A stretch of 64,000 bases of DNA from Mesorhizobium sp. 131-2-1 (GCF_016756535.1 NZ_AP023247.1:5704501-5768500); one strand, 5' to 3'; counted from the first letter of the stretch, positions 25,912 through 33,692 are shown. Translations and numbers: made by a program. Notes: a model not told the origin generated them from the sequence alone.

Positions 25912-26558
25912 CGGGCGATCCCGGTCAGCGAAATATGCTCGGCCGCCCGCCGCAGTGCCTCGGCGGCCCTCGACGTGGCGATAAGCTCGGCCGGATTGCT
26001 GTCTTCGTCCACCAGAACATGCATCAGCGTGCGCGCTTGCCCTTCGGGGGCAAGCAGCAGGCGTATGGTCCGGCTATTGTGCGTGTAGTCGAGCAGGCCT
26101 TCGCCAATCTTCGTACCCGCGGCCGCCTCCAGCGCCGCGACATCCGCTTCCACCATCATGGAGCGCAGGGGGGCAAGGCCCTCGAACCGCGGCGGCCCGG
26201 CAGCGGGTTCGCCAACGGAAATCCATATGATGCCGCCGCCGTCCTCGACGGGCTGCGTCGCGACGCGGATCGTGTCCGGCGGCGTCAGTGCCGGATGGGC
26301 CGGGATGCGCAGGCAGTTTCCCGCCTGGGCATAGCTCCAGCCGTGATAAATGCAGGACAGGGTCTCACCGCGCACGAAGCCGTGGGAAAGGCGCATGCCG
26401 CGATGAGGGCATCGGTCGGCAAAGGCCGCCGCACGGCCGGAGTGGCTTCGCCAAAGGGCAATCGGTCCGGCTGGGGATTGCGCCGGCATTACGGTTCCCG
26501 CCGGCAGGTCCGCGGAGAGGGCAACAGGCATCCAAGAGCCGGTCGGATAGGGCGGCAT
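25908..26558 (-). CDS. Free-standing Rieske [2Fe-2S] protein with residual C-terminal domain
   Basis: A 216-residue protein carrying a complete Rieske site: Cys50-Pro-His52 in ADRCPHRGMRLSHGF and Cys69-Ile-Tyr-His72 in LSCIYHGWSY, spaced as in oxygenase alpha subunits. After residue 110 the chain continues for about 100 residues (MMVEADVAALEAAAGTKIGE, LMHVLVDEDSNPAELIATSR) without the iron-binding D-x2-H-x4-H motif. It appears to be an oxygenase subunit that keeps electron-transfer function and has lost the catalytic site, complementary to the next gene. It is the first intact gene of the operon; its ATG lies 3 bp after the stop of a broken oxidoreductase. Confidence 0.85.
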   Translation of the reverse strand: MPPYPTGSWMPVALSADLPAGTVMPAQSPAGPIALWRSHSGRAAAFADRCPHRGMRLSHGFVRGETLSCIYHGWSYAQAGNCLRIPAHPALTPPDTIRVATQPVEDGGGIIWISVGEPAAGPPRFEGLAPLRSMMVEADVAALEAAAGTKIGEGLLDYTHNSRTIRLLLAPEGQARTLMHVLVDEDSNPAELIATSRAAEALRRAAEHISLTGIAR

Positions 26559-26561
26559 ACA

Positions 26562-26626
26562 TCAACTTTCAAACGACACCAGCATCTTCCCGAGCGCGGC
26601 GTTGCGGTCAAGGATATGCTAATAAG
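26562..26626 (-). pseudogene. C-terminal remnant of a zinc-binding quinone oxidoreductase
   Basis: On the minus strand the last codons read HILDRNAALGKMLVSFES then a stop, the typical C-terminus of zinc-type NAD(P)H:quinone oxidoreductases (MDR family). Just upstream an in-frame TAG interrupts QAY, and no further similarity continues. The remnant ends 3 bp before the Rieske gene, so it was probably once the preceding gene of the operon and a deletion has removed most of it. Confidence 0.6.
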
Positions 26627-26718
26627 CCTGGGTACGTTTGCACAACATTTCCTCACTGGCAACAATGGCCTAAAAAAGGTGCACGACACCTGTCAGGCAA
26701 GCCCCAGCGGCTGCAAAC

Positions 26719-26988
26719 CTAGCCCGATTCGTTGTCGATCGGCGCCCGGCGAATGGCCTCGACCCAGACATCGATTGGTCCAAGAGAGCACCCCATCTCC
26801 ATCATGTCGATGAGTTCGGCCGGACCGACAAGGTCGAGCTCGATACGGTCGGGACCGGCAACGCATATTGCCTGCGCGAGCCCGAGCTTGGCGGCATGAC
26901 GCTCGATCCACGGAAGAAAGGATGCCGCCTCGACATCGCCGAGGATCGTCATGCGCTCCCGCGAAGACCGTCGATCCTGCTCGCTCAT
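26719..26988 (-). CDS. Degenerate acylphosphatase-like protein
   Basis: An 89-residue protein that fits the acylphosphatase fold end to end: MTILGDVEAASFLPWIERHA aligns with the usual GxVQGVGFRxW helix, IELDLVGPAELIDMMEMGCS with the second strand-helix, and LGPIDVWVEAIRRAP with the terminal GPxxAxVxxV. The catalytic Arg (GVGFR) is replaced by Leu, and the Asn of VRN is absent (CVAG), so ordinary acylphosphate hydrolysis is unlikely. Assignment rests on pattern alone. The first 12 residues (MSEQDRRSSRER) may not be translated. Confidence 0.5.
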   Translation of the reverse strand: MSEQDRRSSRERMTILGDVEAASFLPWIERHAAKLGLAQAICVAGPDRIELDLVGPAELIDMMEMGCSLGPIDVWVEAIRRAPIDNESG

Positions 26989-27335
26989 CGAGAAACCTCA
27001 CGCTTCGTCCGCGACCGTCACCGCGAGGAAGGATACGACCGTTTCCATTGCTACACAAAAGTCCTGACGGGACGGCGCGCAGAAGCGTTGATGAGGCAAC
27101 TTAACGACGCCAAAGCCGACGCTGCCAAGGCTGCTCGCCGACAGGATCGGCGGTAGCGTCAGACCGCGCTGGCGAAGCCATGCGGCCGCGTGAAGCACCT
27201 GCGAGGTGAGGAAGACCTACGCCATACTTCGCTGCAGGATTTCAGGGAAGGAAGCTAAATTTCGAGCGATCAGCGAGGATCCGGTACGTCTTGCGAGGGA
27301 TCGTCCTCTCAGGGCTCGCAAACCTCACGCAGAGA
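26989..27335. other. Intergenic region without a convincing gene
   Basis: About 347 bp. One plus-strand frame ends with a basic helical stretch (MRQLNDAKADAAKAARRQ, to 27156), but it has no recognisable family or ribosome site. I could not support a gene on either strand. Confidence 0.5.
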
Positions 27336-27764
27336 TCAGTGGAAGCTAAAAACAGCGGCCAAGGCGACAGCTGCGGCGGTCAGCGTCGTCAGGGGCCCCG
27401 CCACCTTCATCAGCTTGCCGCCACCTTCGTCGCCTCGCCTCAGCCGCGCCATGCCCCGCATGCTAAGGCCGATGGTTAGCACTATGACGGCGACGAGCGC
27501 CATCTTGAGCTCAAACCAGCCGTTGAGCCCTTCTATGCCGCCATACCTAAGCCACAGCAGAAGAGGCCCAGTGATCAGGAGCAGGATGAGGCCTGCACCT
27601 GCGATGCGACTGTAGATCATGGCCAGCGGCCACCAAGGCGCACGCTGGTCCGGCGTCGCGGCTATCAGGCGTGGGCCGACTTGCGACATTGCTATGCCGC
27701 CACCAATTCCCATCGCCAAAGCCATGAGGTGCAGCCAAAACAACAGATCGACAATGACAGGCAT
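27336..27764 (-). CDS. Small four-helix membrane protein (CopD-like hypothetical)
   Basis: A 142-residue membrane protein with four hydrophobic helices: DLLFWLHLMALAMGIGGGIA, AGAGLILLLITGPLLLWL, MALVAVIVLTIGLSMRG and LTTLTAAAVALAAVFSFH. His in the first helix and the overall plan recall CopD/DUF2214-type integral membrane proteins; function is unknown. The ATG at 27764 follows a GGGGGGCGAG sequence. The longer open frame to 27881 lacks a ribosome site. Confidence 0.65.
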   Translation of the reverse strand: MPVIVDLLFWLHLMALAMGIGGGIAMSQVGPRLIAATPDQRAPWWPLAMIYSRIAGAGLILLLITGPLLLWLRYGGIEGLNGWFELKMALVAVIVLTIGLSMRGMARLRRGDEGGGKLMKVAGPLTTLTAAAVALAAVFSFH

Positions 27765-27877
27765 AGGCGGCTCGCCCCCCCAAATTACTTTAAGCGCTCT
27801 GGCCGGGCGCACTCTAGAGGCCTTTCTGGAACTGCTCAATTTGGACTGAATGCCCTCACCGCCGGGCCTAAAGGGCC

Positions 27878-28096
27878 TCATCGGCTGCCTTGAGTTAGCT
27901 GATCCGCCAGAAGCCGGGCAAGATGGTCGCGGCTCAAGCCTAACGTCTGCTTCAGAACCACCAGGAAGGCGCGCGGTCGTTCAGTCGGCAGGCCGCTCTC
28001 CTCTGCCTGACTGATTACCCCTAGCAGATGCTCGATCCGCTGCTCAATCTCGCGGATGTGCTCCTCGACTCTGGCGATGTCGTCCTCGATGCTCAT
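27878..28096 (-). CDS. Small coiled-coil hypothetical protein
   Basis: A 72-residue, helix-forming protein (MSIEDDIARVEEHIREIEQR, IEHLLGVISQAEESGLPTER, LLADQLTQ). The first 35 residues have heptad spacing typical of a coiled coil. The ATG at 28096 is preferred over an upstream extension to 28162 that overlaps the decayed gene next door. It matches unnamed rhizobial small proteins in style only; no function is proposed. Confidence 0.5.
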   Translation of the reverse strand: MSIEDDIARVEEHIREIEQRIEHLLGVISQAEESGLPTERPRAFLVVLKQTLGLSRDHLARLLADQLTQGSR

Positions 28097-28121
28097 GCCG
28101 CGATGATGGCGGCAGATGTGA

Positions 28122-28361
28122 TCAAAAGCTAGGGTTGTCGCACTGGTCCCGTCCTGTTCCAACGGATGAACTCGACTTCTTCCCGGTGACTTCTCGCACG
28201 GTCTTCAACAGCGCCTCATGCAGAACCTGGAGCGAGCGATAGTGATCGCACTGCGGCGATATCAGCGGGCCGACGATGCTTAGATGCAGCCGCTCCGCTG
28301 CCGCCAGAAACTAGCCTTGTTGCTCCGGTGTTAGCTGCTTGGGTTTGTTGCGCCTAACCAC
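28122..28361 (-). pseudogene. Small gene interrupted by an in-frame TAG
   Basis: A GTG start at 28361 sits behind a near-perfect AAAAGGAGGT ribosome site. The frame reads VVRRNKPKQLTPEQQG, then TAG at 28313-28311, then FLAAAERLHLSIVGPLISPQ and VLHEALLKTVREVTGKK before stopping at 28122. The second part is coherent helical coding sequence, and a single base change (TGG to TAG) explains the break. Either a 16-residue peptide is made or the gene is dead. It ends 26 bp before the next small gene. Confidence 0.5.
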
Positions 28362-28799
28362 TGCGACCTCCTTTTAGAGAAGTCGCCTCACTTAGGACTG
28401 ATCCTATGCGGCTTCTGCACTGTAAAGCGGGCACATGCGGCGGACGCATTCCCGCAACGAAAGGGGCGGCCCGGCACTGTGGCGGGGTTGGGGCCAGAAT
28501 GTGCCGAGCCTGACCGGCAAAGTGGGCTTGGGCGTGGGCCGGCTTCAAGAGTATATACGCGATTGCTAATATAAGCGGAACACAGCCGAATGAAGGATGC
28601 AGTTGAAAGGTGGAATGTGACCGCAGGGCATCGTTGGGTTCCGCTGCCATGGGCAGCCGGGTGCAGCCGCCAACCGGTATTCTTCACATGCATTCCCGAC
28701 TACGAAGGCCTGCAGCGGGAGCGAATCGCGACTGGAAGCCGACTTTCAAGCGAGACTAAAACGAAGGATCACTTCGATGTGAAGCAGCGGTAGGCGCCG
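28362..28799. other. Intergenic region without a convincing gene
   Basis: About 440 bp upstream of the sigma-EcfG-type promoter. Short frames on both strands are Pro/Arg/Ser-rich and lack start signals; nothing recognisable was found. Confidence 0.5.
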
Positions 28800-28825
28800 G
28801 GAACAGAGGCCGGTGGATCCACGTT
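28800..28825 (+). promoter_or_regulatory. Sigma-EcfG-type promoter
   Basis: GGAAC at 28800-28804, then 17 bases, then CGTT at 28822-28825: an exact match to the GGAAC-N16/17-cGTT general-stress promoter of Rhizobiales. It is about 48 bp before the start of the small secreted protein gene. Confidence 0.65.
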
Positions 28826-28872
28826 TTTCCGGAAGGTCAAGGTGAATGACCTAACTACGGAGGAACAGTCAA

Positions 28873-29154
28873 ATGAACATCAAGATGCTCACAATGGGCG
28901 CAATCGCGCTTGCGATGATGACAGGCTCAGCCCTCGCCGCCGGCAACACATCCGCACTCGACGATCCGGCAAAGATGTCGCCGTTCTTCACCGATGCCGG
29001 CATGAAAACGATGAAGTCCGAGGCAGACTTCAAGGCCGCATGGGCAGCCATGAAACCCGACGAACAGAAGGCGGTATTGAAAGACTGCGGCGACGCCACG
29101 CTCAACAAGTCGCATGCAGACTTCTGTGCGATGGCAAAGAAGATGGGCGGCTGA
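28873..29154 (+). CDS. Small secreted protein, probable general-stress gene
   Basis: A 93-residue exported protein. It has a classic signal peptide (MNIKMLTMGAIALAMMTGSA, cleavage near ALAAG). The mature part of about 70 residues has two cysteines (LKDCGDATLNKSHADFCAMA) that could form a disulfide. The ribosome site ACGGAGGAACAG is strong, the promoter upstream fits sigma-EcfG, and a strong terminator follows. The family is unnamed. It is probably periplasmic. Confidence 0.75.
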   Translation: MNIKMLTMGAIALAMMTGSALAAGNTSALDDPAKMSPFFTDAGMKTMKSEADFKAAWAAMKPDEQKAVLKDCGDATLNKSHADFCAMAKKMGG

Positions 29155-29289
29155 ATCTAGGCTCAAGGCGGACTCGGGGTGGCCGGCGCTAGTATTTGAA
29201 ACGGCGCAGGAACAAATTATATCGATCGCCGTTTTTGGCCCTAAGCCGGATGCCTGTCACCCAAAATACTGTGTCCGGCCTATCTCAAG

Positions 29290-29326
29290 GCCCGCTGCTT
29301 TCATGAGTTTCGGCAGCGGGCTTTTT
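29290..29326 (+). terminator. Rho-independent terminator
   Basis: A perfect 9-bp stem GCCCGCTGC / GCAGCGGGC with a 14-base loop, followed by TTTTT. It lies about 135 bp after the small secreted protein gene. Confidence 0.8.
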
Positions 29327-29572
29327 CAGCGAAACAAGACGTAGGCGCAGCCCGGCCATGGCGGCGGGGTCCCGCAACCAGCCACCGGATCTTGCCGCAC
29401 TCTTAGCGAGGTCTAGAGGTGCCCCTTCGCACAGAAGAAGGCCGAAGAAACGTTGGACATGCGTGCACAGGATTTGCACACTATGCACATTACGGTATTG
29501 AAATTTATAGGCAATCTTTCCGATCCGTTATGCGCCACGGCCTACGCTTCGCCGCGGCAGCTTCGGCAGAGC

Positions 29573-29598
29573 GAAAAATGGGCCGGTACAACCGGCCC
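29573..29598 (-). terminator. Rho-independent terminator of the SPFH gene
   Basis: On the minus strand GGGCCGGT-TGT-ACCGGCCC is followed by ATTTTTC, starting 9 bp past the stop of the band-7 gene. Confidence 0.85.
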
Positions 29599-29606
29599 AT
29601 CCTCAA

Positions 29607-31652
29607 TCAATCCTGCTCAACGGGTGCCGGGATTTCATCCGGCAGGTTTTGCCGTCCAACCCGGTCGGCAACGAGCATCGAAAGCATCATCTCGACAAGC
29701 CCATTGGCGGCCCCCTTCTCGCCACCGGTAGCGCCGATCTGGATCTGCGGCACGAGCGGTAGCCTGCCATTCTCGATCGCCTCGGCGAAGCGCACGAGAA
29801 CCTGCGAGTTGAGCTGATAGTCCGGGCCGCCGAAGGCCGCGACCTTCTTCTCGGTGGCCTCGGCCTCCGCCAGGCCGATGGCGCGCACCTTCTCGGCCTC
29901 CGCAAAACCGGTCGCCTTGATGCGTTCGGCATCGGCAAGCGCGACAGACTTGATCATGTCGGCCTCGCCGTGGCCGGCCAGGCGCACCTTCTCCGCCTCC
30001 GCCTTGGCAGTGACCTGAATGGTTTCCGCCTCCTGACGGGTGCGGGCGAGTTGCGCCTTGCCCTCGTTCTCACTGATCTCGATGGTAAGTGCCGACGTCG
30101 TGATCTTGGCTTGCTGTTCGGCGAGCGCCTCCTTCTCGCGCAACGTGCGTTCCTGAGTGGCCGCCCTCTCCTGCAATTTGTAAGTCTCGACCTTTTCGAC
30201 TGCAATCTGGCGATCGCGCAGCTGGATCAGGATCTGCTCAATGCTGTTCTGGCCATCGGCAGCACGGGGCGTACCAATCAACACTTCCTGCAGTTCGAGG
30301 CTGTAGGAATTGAATTTTTCGCGCATCTCCTCGCCCGATTTTTGCTGGATATCGCTACGTTCCTGCAAAAGCTGGATCAGTGTCTTTGTCTGGGCGATAT
30401 TCTTGAAGTAGGCAGAAACCATCGGATCGAGCGTTTGTTCGACCAGCCGCTTGATGTCACCGAAACGCTGCACCACGAGCGGCGCCTTCATATAGTCGAT
30501 ATGCACGACGACGGAGAGCGGCAGCACAGGCTCGAACGCGTCCTTGGTGATCAACGACACTTCAGACAGGTTCTCGTCCAGCCTGTGTTCGCCGAACTGC
30601 TCCTTCGTCCATTTGAGCACGAAGTTGGTGGTCGGCACGGTGATGATATTGCCGGCATAGGTATTGAACGCAAACTTGCCCGGCAGCAGCGGCGTTGACC
30701 AGACACCGCGTGCGCCGATTTCGACCAGCTCGCCGTGACGGTATGCCTGCCCGGAAATATCCGTGCCGTGGCGGCCGTTATAGGAGACGACGACACCCAC
30801 CGTGCCAACGTCAATGATGGTCTTCTCGACCAGTTCGACGGTCGCGAAAATGCGATTGAGGAAGTAGCTACCGTCGGCCAGCACCTGCAACTGCCGGCCA
30901 CGGTAGCCACCGGCATTGAGAAACTTCTCGGGGTCCTGAAAATTGTTGTGGAAGTTCGGGTCATTCGGATCGTTGGCGACGGTCGGTGCGATGATCTCGC
31001 CGTCCGGCAGGGCCGGACCGTCATGGATGGTGACGATACCGATCATGTCATCGGCATTATGGATGACGACTGGCTCAAAGCCGCCCCGCTCCGAGATCAT
31101 GCTGGACATATTGGAAAAAAGGCTTTGTTCCGACGAACTCAGACTAATGGAATAGATCGACTGGGCGGTCAGCACGATGAATTGTGCGAGATTTATGGCA
31201 TAGGTGCCTTCACGCAGGATCTTGCGTTGCGGTCCCTTCTGTCCGCCTTTTTCGAGAAAGGCGCGCACATCCTGGAAGTCATCGGCGTCGGTGTTGGAAG
31301 CAAGTGTCTGCGTCGGAGGCAGTGGCTTGCCATCACGGGCAAAGACATAGCCGATCTGACCCTGCGGGATGGTGACAAGATTGGCGCGATGCATCGAATA
31401 CTGGAACGGCATGAAGAAATGCAGGCCGCCGCGCACGACTTCCGGCTGGTAGCCTGCCTCACGGTTGAGCGCAATGAAGCCATTGCTGACGGAACCGCGA
31501 AAACTCCATAGTTTTTCCAAGATGCCGAGCCTGTCGTTTGGAATGTAGCGGACCACGCCGCTCCGCCAGAACAGGATTGCCAGCACGATGACTGGCACGG
31601 CTATCTCGATAGCCATCCATTCCATCGGGCCGAGGTATTGCAGGGCTTCCAT
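29607..31652 (-). CDS. SPFH/band 7 (flotillin-like) membrane protein
   Basis: A 681-residue membrane-scaffold protein. A single N-terminal transmembrane helix (IEIAVPVIVLAILFWRSGVV, about residues 14-32) precedes an SPFH domain (RGGLHFFMPFQYSMHRANLV, GTVGVVVSYNGRHGTDISGQ, FVLKWTKEQFGEHRLDENLS, PLSVVVHIDYMKAPLVVQRF). A long Ala/Glu/Lys-rich coiled coil follows (AEAEKVRLAGHGEADMIKSV, GFAEAEKVRAIGLAEAEATE), with a hydrophilic tail. It is longer than typical flotillin, with an extra segment inside the SPFH region. The ATG at 31652 follows GGAGAGAAGAG. Such proteins organise membrane microdomains; the partner here is unknown. Confidence 0.85.
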   Translation of the reverse strand: MEALQYLGPMEWMAIEIAVPVIVLAILFWRSGVVRYIPNDRLGILEKLWSFRGSVSNGFIALNREAGYQPEVVRGGLHFFMPFQYSMHRANLVTIPQGQIGYVFARDGKPLPPTQTLASNTDADDFQDVRAFLEKGGQKGPQRKILREGTYAINLAQFIVLTAQSIYSISLSSSEQSLFSNMSSMISERGGFEPVVIHNADDMIGIVTIHDGPALPDGEIIAPTVANDPNDPNFHNNFQDPEKFLNAGGYRGRQLQVLADGSYFLNRIFATVELVEKTIIDVGTVGVVVSYNGRHGTDISGQAYRHGELVEIGARGVWSTPLLPGKFAFNTYAGNIITVPTTNFVLKWTKEQFGEHRLDENLSEVSLITKDAFEPVLPLSVVVHIDYMKAPLVVQRFGDIKRLVEQTLDPMVSAYFKNIAQTKTLIQLLQERSDIQQKSGEEMREKFNSYSLELQEVLIGTPRAADGQNSIEQILIQLRDRQIAVEKVETYKLQERAATQERTLREKEALAEQQAKITTSALTIEISENEGKAQLARTRQEAETIQVTAKAEAEKVRLAGHGEADMIKSVALADAERIKATGFAEAEKVRAIGLAEAEATEKKVAAFGGPDYQLNSQVLVRFAEAIENGRLPLVPQIQIGATGGEKGAANGLVEMMLSMLVADRVGRQNLPDEIPAPVEQD

Positions 31653-32389
31653 CTCTTCTCTCCTATGGGGCGCGCGGGTTCGTTCACCCGAGGGCCACCC
31701 GGTTGGTGTTGATTGATGAAGCGGGAGATCGCGCACCTGCACGCTCGACGCACTAAGAGCGTGTCGAACGTTTGGGCTGCTCATTGTGTGGGAAAATGAC
31801 CGCGCGTCCCGAGTCCCCCGTGAGGGAAGCGTGGCCGTGAGCTATCTCACATCGGTGTTGCCTTGATGGACATAACGACAGATGACGTAGGTATCGCGCC
31901 AACAGGTTTGAAGATATTCTGCGCGGAATCGAATAAGTTATTTCCAACGCTTTCGCTATTTCGAAAGCGTTGGTTTTACAAATCGGCAAAAGCGCGAAAT
32001 TGCGTTGTTGACGGGTTAGAACCGTCGGTCCCCGATCCAACCGGCTGGGCCGGCTTGCACGGATGGAGCGGCGCGGAAAGGGAACACTTCTTCGGCTTAG
32101 CTTCCTCCACAGCCGATACCAAGTCGCACTTTCGCCTTACGCCACGCGGGCCGCGATCGGCGCTTGTTTCAGCCCATGGCCGCCCACCTGACGCCTCACC
32201 TCGAGCGATATCGCTCAACGATTGAACATTGGCAGCAACACAGCGGACACTCATCTGCGCGTTGTCCGGGGAGAGACTAGGCGTATCGAGTACCGTTCAT
32301 GCGGTAGGGGAAGGCTTTCGCCTTGGGCTGATCAGTTGAGCGCGGAATCAGAAGCCGATGGTACCGTTGGCTGGGATCGATCTATGTAC
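31653..32389. other. Intergenic region without a convincing gene
   Basis: About 740 bp between the SPFH gene and the AT-rich repeat. Frames on both strands are short, lack ribosome sites and show no family. A direct GAAAGCGTTGG-type short inverted motif occurs near 31945-31972 (CCAACGCTTTCG/CGAAAGCGTTGG) and may be a hairpin. Confidence 0.5.
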
Positions 32390-32468
32390 CAACTTATTGT
32401 CTCTATTACGTTTTTTTGTTTCCAAGACTCAATTTGTATCACAATAGGTGTCACAATATGTAGCACAT
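32390..32468. repeat. AT-rich dispersed element, copy B
   Basis: This is homologous to 18125-18198: TATTGT-TCTATTA, a T-rich run, GTTTCC, then ATTTGTATCACAATAGG and TGTCA, with GCACATTG near the end. The minus strand reads as AT-rich promoter-like DNA pointing left. It lies near fragments of a sugar ABC permease, so it may be the leftover control region of a lost transporter operon. Confidence 0.6.
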
Positions 32469-32599
32469 TGATGGCGCGTAGATGATGGGCGTTGGGTCTT
32501 AATGACGGACTGCGGCGCGAACACATTACTCATCGGCAAGTTGAGCCTGCTTGACCTTTGGTTGCTGCAGCCCAGCGCAACCAATTTCGCCTAAGCTGC

Positions 32600-32886
32600 T
32601 TTCGAAGTCGAAGAGCCTTCGGGTTGCCAGCGAACATGAAGATCGAGGGTATTTCGGTGGCGCTGCCAGGCCCGCAGCACCAGGTGGAAACTCGTGATCG
32701 AGATATAGCTCAGGAGGACAATGACGCTCAGAAATGCCTAGCGTAGCATCGGTACAATGACGCTGAGGTAGAATCGCGGCAGGCTGGCTCCCTCGATCTG
32801 CGCGGCCTTTATGTATCGATCGCCGGCAGCCCAGCCAGGAGAATGGCCATGGCGAACCCGTCGATTGCCAGACTGCCGCGATCACC
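32600..32886 (-). pseudogene. Decayed sugar ABC transporter permease fragment
   Basis: Reading the minus strand across frames gives VVIAAVWQSTGFAMAILLAG, then DTYIKAAQIEGASLPRFYLS and VIVPMLR followed by a stop, then AFLSVIVLLSYISITSFHLV. This is the MalF/UgpA-type cytoplasmic EAA loop region and adjacent helices. At least one frameshift and one stop are present, and both ends are missing. Confidence 0.65.
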
Positions 32887-32889
32887 ACC

Positions 32890-33099
32890 CAGTAGATTGG
32901 GGAATGACCGGCGCTTTGGCGGCTCGACGCGGTCGATCTTGTCGAGTTCCTACACCCGGCTCTGCACTTGTGCCGCGTGTGAAGCGCGCACTTTGAAACG
33001 CTCGATGAAGGCGATCTCTTGGCCTGCATCGCCTTCTGGCGCTCGAACTGCGCCTGCAGCTGCTTGTCGGCCCGCGCTATGCGTCCGAGACGTATCATG
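32890..33099 (-). pseudogene. Decayed ABC-F ATPase linker fragment
   Basis: The minus strand gives RADKQLQAQFERQKAMQAK, a one-base frameshift, then EIAFIERFKVRASHAAQVQS and RV-stop-ELDKIDRVEPPKRRSF. This is the inter-domain linker of ABC-F proteins (Uup/YheS type, KAxQVQSRxKxLxK). No Walker motifs remain. It abuts the permease fragment, so an old rearrangement joined the two. Confidence 0.65.
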
Positions 33100-33217
33100 G
33101 AATGATCCGGAGGGTGATGCCAAGTTGAGGATTTGACAGCGCCCTTATGCGAACGACGACGGCGGGGGAAGCATTCAAACGCTCCCCGCGCGCAAAAGCC
33201 GCTTTGCTGGACGGCAG

Positions 33218-33442
33218 CTAGCCAATTTTCCTGAAAGACCTTTGCTGGCGCAACTCGGCCAGCAACGCGGCTTCCTCGCACGTCCCGTTCTGGAAAATGT
33301 CCAGCAGGGTGCCGGCGATCAGTTCGGCCCCGGTGGAACCGATGTCAAGGCCCCCGTCTGCGCATAGCAGGTCAAATACACGTGGAAGCTTGGCCAGGTC
33401 GTCTGGATATAAAATGGACTTGTCAACATAGAAACTGATCAT
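33218..33442 (-). CDS. Small hypothetical protein
   Basis: A 74-residue acidic protein (MISFYVDKSILYPDDLAKLP, RVFDLLCADGGLDIGSTGAE, LIAGTLLDIFQNGTCEEAAL). It resembles a short rhizobial hypothetical family in which a leading helix precedes a D-I-x-x-x-S-x-x-AE-x-x-A motif. The start at 33442 is preferred over an extension to 33523. No function is known. Confidence 0.5.
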   Translation of the reverse strand: MISFYVDKSILYPDDLAKLPRVFDLLCADGGLDIGSTGAELIAGTLLDIFQNGTCEEAALLAELRQQRSFRKIG

Positions 33443-33692
33443 ACAAAGCCTCTGAACAGGCAAGAGTACGATCGTCGCTCCGAAGCGCCGGGCTGCCATG
33501 GAGTTGGCCGGCGATGGGGACAAACTAGCCTATCGCAAATGCTTCGCAATTACATTTGACATACATATCACTGAACCACTGAGCGAATTGCCGTGTACCG
33601 CACGAGCCCTCAATCGAAGCGCATTACGTGTACTCGCCCGGGCAAAACTTCCGTTCCTCATCTGCCTAGGCGGGATCGTTCGGTGCGCCAGC
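33443..33692. other. Intergenic region upstream of the yciF-like gene
   Basis: About 250 bp, noticeably AT-richer around 33540-33580 (TTACATTTGACATACATATC). No gene could be supported. Confidence 0.45.

Noticed and set aside
27795..27840. Weak likeness to the end of the dispersed palindromic repeat (CTTTCTGGAACTGCTC)
   Set aside because: The paired GCAATTCC arm and the first hairpin are missing, so it was not counted as a third copy.
29155..29289. Possible small RNA between the small secreted gene and its terminator
   Set aside because: No independent promoter could be seen; the terminator is better explained as ending the protein gene's transcript.
32015..32040. GACGGGTTAGAACCGTC, resembling a tRNA T-arm or attachment-site remnant
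   Set aside because: The T-loop has a pyrimidine at the conserved purine position and no other tRNA arms could be folded around it.
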